DNA from: an uncultured Collinsella sp.
GTDB lineage: Bacteria > Actinomycetota > Coriobacteriia > Coriobacteriales > Coriobacteriaceae
Length of the DNA stretch: 20,739 nucleotides
Reading direction: 5' to 3'
NCBI GenBank assembly: GCA_958415525.1
Contig: CATYZE010000034.1
Location: 1 to 20,739, forward strand
The translations under genes were made by a program, and so were the position numbers. Shown one piece after another: positions 15,409 through 20,739 of this stretch (position 1 is its first letter; each line of letters starts with the position of its first letter). The notes under the pieces are model-generated. The model worked only from the letters and a program-made list of their open reading frames with translations. It searched no databases and was not told where the DNA came from.

Positions 15409-16683
15409 ATGTCCAACCTCACCATCCGCCAGGCCGTTCAGGGTATGCTCAAGCTGCAGGACAGCGGCGATCACGCAACCATGGTCGGCATTGGCCCCAT
15501 GAGCCCCAACCTGATTCAGGCCGTGTTCGAGCTTGCCCGCGATGAGGACTTTCCGCCCATGTTCATCGCCAGCCGCAACCAGGTCGATATGGACGAGATG
15601 GGCGCCGGCTACGTGAACGGTTGGGACCAGACGCGCTTTGCCGCCGACATCAAGAAGGTCGCCGACGAGGTTGGCTACACCGGTCCGTACTACCTGTGCC
15701 GCGACCACGGCGGCCCGTGGCAGCGCGACGAGGAGCGCAACGCCCACCTGCCCGAGGATGAGGCTATGGAGCTCGCTCGCAAGTCCTTTGCCGCCGACAT
15801 GGAGGCCGGTTTCGACCTGCTGATGGTCGATCCCACCAAGGACCCCTATCAGATCGGTAAGGTCATCCCGCTCGACGTGGTGCTTCGCCGCACGATCGAC
15901 CTCATCGACTATCTTGAGCAGTATCGTCGCGAGCACAATCTGCCCGAGGTCGCATATGAGGTCGGCACCGAGGAGACCAACGGCGGTCTGACCTCCACCG
16001 ACAAGTACGAGGAGTTCATCTCTCAGCTGCAGCCCGAGCTCGAGAAGCGCGGATGCCCCATGCCCACCTTCATCGTCGGTCAGACCGGCACCCTTACCCG
16101 CTGGACGGAGCAGGTTGGCCACTACAACTTTAAGAACGCTCGCGAGCTTGCCGATATGGCCAAGCGCTACGGCGTGGGCCTGAAGGAGCACAACGCCGAC
16201 TACCTGGATGACGCGACGCTGCTCGAGCACATTCCGGCACACGTGACCGCCTCCAATGTTGCTCCGCAGTATGGCACCGAGGAGACCCGTGCCTACCTCA
16301 AGCTCTGCGCCACCGAGCAGATCCTGGTCGACAACGGTCTGTGCGATGACCCCTCCGACCTGTATCACACCCTGCTGGTCAAGGCCATCAAGACCGAGCG
16401 TTGGCGCAAGTGGATGACCGGCGACGACGTCAACCTGCAGGTCGACGACATCCTTGCCGACGATGAGCTCAGCCTGAAGATCCTGGATGTTTCCGGTCAC
16501 TATGCATTCAACGACCCCGAGGTCAAGGAACAGGTCGAAAAGCTCTACCGCAACCTCGCCACTCAGGACATCGACGGCAAGCGCTTTGTGGTCGAGCACA
16601 TCAAGCGCCCGATCAAGCAGTACGTCGTGGGCCTGAATCTTAAGGGCGTCACGACCCGCATCGAGAAGGCTCTTGCCGAGTAA
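15409..16683 (+). CDS. GatZ/KbaZ-like protein (tagatose-bisphosphate aldolase non-catalytic subunit family)
   Basis: A 424-residue TIM-barrel protein of the GatZ/KbaZ family. ATG 15409 follows AAGGAG (15397-15402). Recognisable family blocks are MVGIGPMSPNLIQAVFELA, YYLCRDHGGPWQRDE (where GatZ has GDHLGPN), LLMVDPTKDP, YEVGTEETNGG and a C-terminal IKRPIKQYVVGLNL. In Enterobacteria GatZ supports the catalytic GatY. No GatY/KbaY homologue occurs in this window, and the protein is divergent, so it may act alone. Some family relatives are described as ketose or ketose-phosphate 4-epimerases, and that is my preferred but unproven reading. Its 3' end is duplicated in tandem just downstream. Confidence 0.8.
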   Translation: MSNLTIRQAVQGMLKLQDSGDHATMVGIGPMSPNLIQAVFELARDEDFPPMFIASRNQVDMDEMGAGYVNGWDQTRFAADIKKVADEVGYTGPYYLCRDHGGPWQRDEERNAHLPEDEAMELARKSFAADMEAGFDLLMVDPTKDPYQIGKVIPLDVVLRRTIDLIDYLEQYRREHNLPEVAYEVGTEETNGGLTSTDKYEEFISQLQPELEKRGCPMPTFIVGQTGTLTRWTEQVGHYNFKNARELADMAKRYGVGLKEHNADYLDDATLLEHIPAHVTASNVAPQYGTEETRAYLKLCATEQILVDNGLCDDPSDLYHTLLVKAIKTERWRKWMTGDDVNLQVDDILADDELSLKILDVSGHYAFNDPEVKEQVEKLYRNLATQDIDGKRFVVEHIKRPIKQYVVGLNLKGVTTRIEKALAE

Positions 16684-16776
16684 GTAGCTTTTCCTACGCG
16701 ACGGCCTGAATCTTAAGGGCGTCACGACCCGCATCGAGAAGGCTCTTGCCGAGTAAGTAGCTTTTCCTACGCGACG
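16630..16776 (+). repeat. 73-bp perfect tandem duplication over the 3' end of the GatZ-like gene
   Basis: Positions 16630-16702 are repeated exactly at 16703-16775. The first copy encodes the last codons and stop of the GatZ-like gene plus 19 bases; the second is an untranslated remnant encoding LNLKGVTTRIEKALAE followed by a stop. Absence of any mismatch indicates a recent event, or possibly an assembly artefact. Confidence 0.95.
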
Positions 16777-16811
16777 CCGGGTCTGGGGCAAGTCCCAGCT
16801 GCGGGCCCGGC
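16776..16811 (+). other. Two-part hairpin before the transaldolase gene
   Basis: GCCGGG (16776-16781) pairs with CCCGGC (16806-16811), enclosing CTGGG (16783-16787) with CCCAG (16794-16798). It abuts the 73-bp duplication and precedes the stronger palindrome at 16814. Confidence 0.5.
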
Positions 16812-16813
16812 AC

Positions 16814-16850
16814 ATGGGACAAAGGGACAGTCCCTTTGTCCCATTCTTTT
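16814..16850 (+). terminator. GGGACA palindrome resembling an internal terminator
   Basis: Perfect 14-bp arms (16814-16827 with 16831-16844) around CAG, followed by TCTTTT. It belongs to the GGGACA palindrome class but also has terminator geometry. Sitting inside the operon, it would lower transcription of the downstream genes rather than end it fully. Confidence 0.6.
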
Positions 16851-16880
16851 GAGTTTTAGATTCCTTTGAAGGGGTTCACC

Positions 16881-17564
16881 ATGAAGTTCTTTATCGATAC
16901 CGCCAACCTGGACGAGATCGCCGAGGCCAAGAGCTGGGGTTGCCTGGCCGGTGTTACCACCAACCCGTCCCTGTACGCCAAGACCGGCGGCAAGCTTGCC
17001 GACTTTGAGCCGCATATGCTCAAGATCGCTGAGCTCTGCGAGGGGCTGCCCGTTTCCGCCGAGTCTACCGCTACCACGGCCGAGGGCATGATCGAGGAGG
17101 GCAAGCGCCTCGCCGCCCTCGCTCCCAACATCGTGGTCAAGCTCCCCGTGTGCGAGGCTGGCCTCGCCGCCTGCCGCGCGCTGGCCGATGCGGGCGTGCG
17201 CGTCAACATGACGCTCGTCTTCTCGCCGACGCAGGCCCTTATGGCCGCCAACGCCGGCGCCCGCTACATCAGCCCGTTCGTCGGTCGTTTCGACGACATC
17301 GCCGAGGACGGTATCTCACAGCTCGACAACGCCGTGACCTGCATTAAGAACTACGACTGGACGGGCAAGAACGTCGACGACACCGTCGAGATCATCACCG
17401 CCTCGGTTCGTACGCCCAACCACGTGACCCAGGCCGCGCTGCTCGGCGCCGACATCGCGACCGTGCCCATGGCAGCTCTTAAGAAGTGCCTGCACCATCC
17501 GCTGACCGATCAGGGCCTCGCGAGCTTTGAGGCCGACTGGCAGAAGGTTGTCAGCGCCCAGTAA
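16881..17564 (+). CDS. Small transaldolase (TalC/FSA family)
   Basis: Cytosolic Schiff-base aldolase of the short transaldolase / fructose-6-phosphate aldolase family, 227 residues. ATG 16881 follows AAGGGG (16869-16874). Motifs: GVTTNPS (24-30), the Schiff-base lysine K87 in IVVKLPV, YISPFVGRFDD (129-139). Aligned by eye to E. coli FsaA, the residue matching Q59 is E61 and that matching Y131 is F133. Transaldolases carry Glu and Phe at these places, so this protein more likely transfers dihydroxyacetone between sugar phosphates than cleaves fructose 6-phosphate. Its neighbours, two transketolase subunits, fit a non-oxidative pentose-phosphate role. Confidence 0.9.
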   Translation: MKFFIDTANLDEIAEAKSWGCLAGVTTNPSLYAKTGGKLADFEPHMLKIAELCEGLPVSAESTATTAEGMIEEGKRLAALAPNIVVKLPVCEAGLAACRALADAGVRVNMTLVFSPTQALMAANAGARYISPFVGRFDDIAEDGISQLDNAVTCIKNYDWTGKNVDDTVEIITASVRTPNHVTQAALLGADIATVPMAALKKCLHHPLTDQGLASFEADWQKVVSAQ

Positions 17565-17573
17565 CGATGGCTT

Positions 17574-17607
17574 CGCCTGCCGGGCATTTGTCCATGCCGG
17601 GCAGGCG
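17574..17607 (+). other. Intra-operon hairpin between transaldolase and transketolase genes
   Basis: Arms 17574-17587 and 17594-17607 pair with one G-G mismatch around TTGTCC. No T run follows. It ends just upstream of the transketolase ribosome binding site AGAGAGG (17614-17620). Confidence 0.6.
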
Positions 17608-17628
17608 CGCTCAAGAGAGGAATTCCCT

Positions 17629-18459
17629 ATGACCAATCAGGAGCTGGCGAAGGTTGCCAACGAGGTCAGGAAGGGTGTCGTGACGGCGGTTCATGCTGCC
17701 AAGTCGGGACATCCGGGCGGATCGCTTGGCGCTGCCGACATCATGACCTATCTCTACTTTGCAGAGATGGATGTCGACCCGGCGGATTCGCGTCGCGCCG
17801 ACCGCGACCGCTTCGTGCTTTCCAAGGGCCACTGCGCCCCCGCCCTCTACGCCGTGCTTGCCGAGCGCGGGTTCTTCGGCAAGGAGGAGCTCGAGACGCT
17901 CCGTCATATTGGCAGCCGTCTGCAAGGCCACCCCAATATGAACGACACCCCGGGCGTTGACATGTCCACCGGATCGCTCGGCCAGGGCATTTCCGCTGCG
18001 GTTGGAATGGCACTTGCCGCCAAGCACTGGGGCGACAGCTACCGTGTCTACACGCTGCTGGGCGACGGCGAGTGCGAGGAGGGACAGGTGTGGGAAGCGG
18101 CCATGTTCGCCGGTAACCACGCGCTCGACAACCTTGTGGCGGTCGTCGACCACAACGGCCTGCAGATTGACGGAACGATCGACGAGGTCAACTCGGCGAT
18201 GCCGCTCGCAGATAAGTTCCGCGCCTTCAAGTGGCATGTGATCGAGCTAGCCGACGGCAACGACATGGAGCAGATCGCAGCTGCTTTCGCCGAGGCTCGC
18301 AAGGTGAGCGGCGCGCCTGTAGCCATCATCGCCGAGACGGTGAAGGGCAAGGGCGTCTCCTTTATGGAGAATCAGGTGGGCTGGCATGGCAAGGCGCCCA
18401 ATGACGAGCAGTTCGAGCAGGCTATGGCCGAGCTCACGGCAGCAGGGGAGGAGCTCTAA
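17629..18459 (+). CDS. Transketolase, N-terminal (thiamine diphosphate-binding) subunit
   Basis: First half of a split transketolase, 276 residues. It transfers two-carbon ketol units between sugar phosphates using thiamine diphosphate and Mg2+. ATG 17629 follows AGAGAGG; the open frame extends upstream but only into the intergenic hairpin. Motifs: SGHPGGSLGAADI, SKGHCAPALYA, the MSTGSLGQG loop and the ThDP/Mg signature GDGECEEGQVWEAAMFAGNH with the downstream VDHNGLQIDG. The stop overlaps the next start (TAATG), which couples production of the two subunits. Split transketolases are common in anaerobic bacteria and archaea. Confidence 0.95.
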   Translation: MTNQELAKVANEVRKGVVTAVHAAKSGHPGGSLGAADIMTYLYFAEMDVDPADSRRADRDRFVLSKGHCAPALYAVLAERGFFGKEELETLRHIGSRLQGHPNMNDTPGVDMSTGSLGQGISAAVGMALAAKHWGDSYRVYTLLGDGECEEGQVWEAAMFAGNHALDNLVAVVDHNGLQIDGTIDEVNSAMPLADKFRAFKWHVIELADGNDMEQIAAAFAEARKVSGAPVAIIAETVKGKGVSFMENQVGWHGKAPNDEQFEQAMAELTAAGEEL

Positions 18460-19397
18460 TGGCAGAGGTCAAAAAAGTCGCCACGCGCGTAAGCTACGGC
18501 GAGGCGCTTGTCGAGCTGGGCAACGAGCGCGATGACTTCGTGGTTCTCGATGCCGACCTGGCGGCCGCCACGCAGACCGGCAAGTTTAAGGCCGCCCATC
18601 CCGAGCGCTTCTATGATGCCGGCATCGCCGAGAGCAACCTGATGGGCCTTGCCGCCGGCATCGCGACCACGGGCCGCGTTGCCTTCGCGAGCACCTTTGC
18701 CATGTTTGCCGCCGGTCGCGCCTACGAACAGGTCCGCAACTCCATCGGCTACCCGCATCTCAACGTCAAGATCGGCGCTACCCACGCGGGCATTTCGGTG
18801 GGTGAGGATGGTGCCACGCACCAGTGCTGCGAGGACATCGCGCTCATGCGCACGATTCCGGGCATGACGGTGATCGTTCCCGCCGACGATGTCGAGGCTC
18901 GCGCCTGCGTGCGCGCCGCCTACGAGTTTGAGGGACCGGTCTACATGCGCTTCGGCCGCCTGGCGACGCCGGTCATCAACGATCGCGAGGACTATGAGTT
19001 CAAGATCGGTCGCGGCGTGGTCGTGCGCGAGGGGTCCGATGTGACGATCGTCGCCTGCGGCCTTATGGTCGCCGAGGCGCTTGCCGCTGCCGAGGCGCTC
19101 GCCGCCGATGGCATCGATGCCGAGGTTATCAACATGCATACGATCAAGCCGCTCGACGAGCGCCTGGTTGTCGCCAGCGCAAAGAAGACCGGTCGCGTGG
19201 TCACCGCCGAGGAGCATTCGACTATCGGCGGTCTTGGCGAGGCCGTTGCCTCGGTGCTTGCCGAGCAGCATCCGGTGCCGATGCGTCGCGTCGGCGTGCG
19301 CGATGTGTACGGCGAGTCTGGCCCTGCGGTCGATTTGCTGCACAAGTACGGTTTGGATGCCGACGGCATCGAAGCCGCGGTCAGGTCCGTGCTGTAA
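18459..19397 (+). CDS. Transketolase, C-terminal subunit
   Basis: Second half of the split transketolase, 312 residues, holding the pyrimidine-binding and C-terminal domains. Its ATG overlaps the preceding stop by one base, with AGGGGAGGAG at 18444-18453 as ribosome binding site. The catalytic glutamate lies in DAGIAESNLMG; GISVGEDGATHQCCEDIALM and YMRFGR follow, and the C-terminal domain includes TAEEHSTIGGLGEAV. With the N-terminal subunit it forms the complete heterotetrameric enzyme. Confidence 0.95.
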   Translation: MAEVKKVATRVSYGEALVELGNERDDFVVLDADLAAATQTGKFKAAHPERFYDAGIAESNLMGLAAGIATTGRVAFASTFAMFAAGRAYEQVRNSIGYPHLNVKIGATHAGISVGEDGATHQCCEDIALMRTIPGMTVIVPADDVEARACVRAAYEFEGPVYMRFGRLATPVINDREDYEFKIGRGVVVREGSDVTIVACGLMVAEALAAAEALAADGIDAEVINMHTIKPLDERLVVASAKKTGRVVTAEEHSTIGGLGEAVASVLAEQHPVPMRRVGVRDVYGESGPAVDLLHKYGLDADGIEAAVRSVL

Positions 19398-19409
19398 GGA
19401 GGGTTTTCC

Positions 19410-19862
19410 ATGGGATTTGTATCTGCCAATCAGGTGACGATCGGACATGCTGCCGCCTCGCGCGAGGATGCTCTGCATTATTTGTCCGAGCAGGCTGTTG
19501 AACTTGGCTTTGCCGATGACGCGTCTGCCGTAGAGGCCGCCTTTATTGCTCGCGAAAATGAGGCCGAGACTGGTCTTGTCGCTGGCTTTGCCGTTCCGCA
19601 TGCCAAGAGCGATGCGATTCATACGCCGGGCGTGGCCGTGCTCAAGTTGGCCGAGCCTGTTGAGTGGCCAAGCTTTGATGGCGTGCCCGTCGATGTGGCG
19701 CTCGCGCTGTATGTACCTGCGGGCGAGGCTGGAACCACGCATCTGCGTCTGCTTTCCAAGGCAGCCGTGATGCTGATGGACGCCGGCTTCCGCGACAAGG
19801 TGCGCGAAAGCACCGACCCCGTAGAGATTGCCGAGCTTATCAACGCCGGCCTCGAGGGCTAG
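19410..19862 (+). CDS. PTS fructose-type EIIA component
   Basis: Cytosolic phosphocarrier, 150 residues, of the EIIA(fructose/mannitol) family. ATG 19410 follows AAGGAGG (19396-19402), which overlaps the stop of the transketolase gene. The phospho-accepting histidine is H64 in FAVPHAKSDAI, and TTHLRLLSKAA is the usual later block. It receives phosphate from HPr and passes it to C9 of EIIBC (13792). Splitting EIIA from EIIBC, with the metabolic genes between, shows that all six genes serve one uptake-and-breakdown system. Confidence 0.94.
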   Translation: MGFVSANQVTIGHAAASREDALHYLSEQAVELGFADDASAVEAAFIARENEAETGLVAGFAVPHAKSDAIHTPGVAVLKLAEPVEWPSFDGVPVDVALALYVPAGEAGTTHLRLLSKAAVMLMDAGFRDKVRESTDPVEIAELINAGLEG

Positions 19863-19904
19863 AACGGGTTCTCCGTTCCATTAATCGATCCTTCTCCAAG
19901 GAAA

Positions 19905-19940
19905 AGGGCTGCGACGTCACATGGCGCCGTAGCCCTGTTT
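19905..19940 (+). terminator. Probable terminator of the PTS/transketolase operon
   Basis: Arms AGGGCTGCGACG (19905-19916) and CGCCGTAGCCCT (19925-19936) pair with one G-U and one A-C mismatch around an 8-base loop, followed by GTTT. A smaller AACGG/CCGTT hairpin lies at 19863-19877. Confidence 0.6.
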
Positions 19941-19968
19941 GCATTTCCCCAGATAAAACCGACCAAAA

Positions 19969-19995
19969 CAAACCTGTCCCTATTTGGCAGGTTTG
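19969..19995 (+). repeat. TGTCCC hairpin, copy 1
   Basis: CAAACCTG (19969-19976) with CAGGTTTG (19988-19995) around TCCCTATTTGG. The same hairpin recurs at 20323-20349 and 20586-20612 with its outermost pair changed from C-G to T-A. Confidence 0.7.
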
Positions 19996-20001
19996 CCAGT
20001 G

Positions 20002-20069
20002 AAGTTGCGGTGGAATAGTTCCTGGTTGGACGAAAAAGCCGCAGGTCAGGAACTATTCCACCGCAACTT
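20002..20069. repeat. Perfect 23-bp-arm palindrome
   Basis: Positions 20002-20024 and 20047-20069 are exact reverse complements around a 22-base loop. It is present only in the first, divergent unit of the terminal array and absent from the 263-bp units that follow, so it looks like an insertion into, or the edge of, the array. Confidence 0.85.
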
Positions 20070-20131
20070 AGGAGGATCCGGGGTGCGCGAGTCCTAAAGA
20101 GCGGAGTCAAAGGTTGGAGAGATTGTTCTTG

Positions 20132-20297
20132 TCTCTCTAAGTATCTCTCTAAAGTGAATGTTGGTTAGAGAGACGTTTTCAGGCATTTTACCAGCGAATT
20201 TAATACATCTCTCTAAATGTCTCTCTAAAATAATGCACTCGTCTCTCTAAAGTTAGAGAGATAGGCTTCGCTTTAGAGAGGCGAGCTCCCCGCGATG
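20132..20297. repeat. Divergent first unit of the TCTCTCTAA array
   Basis: Direct copies of TCTCTCTAA at 20132, 20144, 20208, 20220 and 20242; inverted TTAGAGAGA at 20165 and 20253; degenerate inverted copies at 20114 and 20272. It matches the second part of the 263-bp units with a few substitutions. The preceding half of this unit differs because it holds the 20002-20069 palindrome. Confidence 0.85.
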
Positions 20298-20560
20298 TTT
20301 CCCCAGATAAAACCGACCAAAATAAACCTGTCCCTATTTGGCAGGTTTACCGCTTCCCTAAAGAAAGGGGGCGAAGATTAGAGGGATGCAATTGTCTCTC
20401 TAAACGTCTCTCTAAAGTGATTGTTGGTTAGAGAGACGTTTTCAGGCATTTTACCAGCGAATTTAATACATCTCTCTAAATGTCTCTCTAAAATAATGCA
20501 CTCGTCTCTCTAAAGTTAGAGAGATAGGCTTCGCTTTAGAGAGGCGAGCTCCCCGCGATG
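20298..20560. repeat. 263-bp tandem unit, complete copy
   Basis: Begins with TTTCCCCAGATAAAACCGAC and the TGTCCC hairpin (20323-20349). Then direct TCTCTCTAAA at 20395, 20407, 20471, 20483 and 20505; inverted TTAGAGAGA at 20428 and 20516; degenerate inverted copies at 20378 and 20535. Direct copies lie 12 or 22 bases apart in their groups, roughly one and two helical turns. No gene. Confidence 0.93.
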
Positions 20561-20739
20561 TTTCCCCAGATAAAACCGACCAAAATAAACCTGTCCCTAT
20601 TTGGCAGGTTTACCGCTTCCCTAAAGAAAGGGGGCGAAGATTAGAGGGATGCAATTGTCTCTCTAAACGTCTCTCTAAAGTGATTGTTGGTTAGAGAGAC
20701 GTTTTCAGGCATTTTACCAGCGAATTTAATACATCTCTC
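20561..20739. repeat. 263-bp tandem unit, cut by window end
   Basis: Identical by eye to 20298-20476 as far as the window goes, with motif copies at 20641 (degenerate), 20658, 20670, 20691 (inverted) and a cut copy at 20734. The array therefore continues past the window. Confidence 0.93.

Noticed and set aside
13792..19862. Sulfoquinovose (sulfo-transketolase or sulfo-transaldolase) pathway
   Set aside because: There is a split transketolase and a transaldolase, but uptake is by PTS, and no sulfoquinovosidase, isomerase or sulfonate exporter is present.
19859..20110. 83-codon minus-strand open frame downstream of EIIA
   Set aside because: It runs through the operon terminator and two palindromes and has no recognisable product.
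20114..20739. CRISPR array
   Set aside because: The 9-10-base motif occurs in both orientations with irregular spacing and the 263-bp units are near-identical throughout; there are no unique spacers and no cas genes.

Overview
The window reads as bacterial chromosome from a high-GC Gram-positive. The codon and GC style, the split transketolase, the Tat-type lipoprotein and the many GGGACA/TGTCCC palindromes fit a gut coriobacterium such as Collinsella. That placement is inference from style; no rRNA or other marker gene is present. I see no tRNA, rRNA, CRISPR array, transposase or phage gene.

Layout. Positions 1-2077 hold the 3' part of ftsH, followed by a terminator and a 25-bp-arm palindrome. 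Next come a PLP aminotransferase (2267-3457), a PHP-domain phosphoesterase (3617-4438), and a convergent RlmD-type rRNA methyltransferase on the minus strand (4503-5951). The gap 5952-6289 contains a 139-bp foldback element and the promoter and candidate operator of a complete polar amino-acid ABC importer (lipoprotein 6290, permease 7150, ATPase 7977-8741). A structured leader precedes an EF-G paralogue with degenerate GTPase motifs (9051-11126). A secreted DNA/RNA nuclease (11263-12246) and a LacI-family regulator (12366-13376) lie on the minus strand.

The most interesting block is the cassette divergent from the LacI gene, 13792-19862: fructose-family PTS EIIBC, a GatZ/KbaZ-like protein, a small transaldolase-like protein, transketolase N and C subunits, and PTS EIIA. 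No sugar kinase, no GatY/KbaY catalytic aldolase and no dehydrogenase is present. The set therefore looks like a self-contained route in which a PTS-imported sugar is phosphorylated, rearranged (perhaps 4-epimerised by the GatZ-like protein) and fed to a dedicated transaldolase and transketolase. The likely regulator is the divergent LacI protein. Three strong hairpins lie between genes of the cassette, and a fresh 73-bp tandem duplication covers the 3' end of the GatZ-like gene.

The last 0.88 kb (19863-20739) has no gene. After the operon terminator and a perfect 23-bp-arm palindrome, it contains 263-bp tandem units, each packed with direct and inverted copies of TCTCTCTAA plus a TGTCCC hairpin. 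The array runs off the window end. Its function is unknown.
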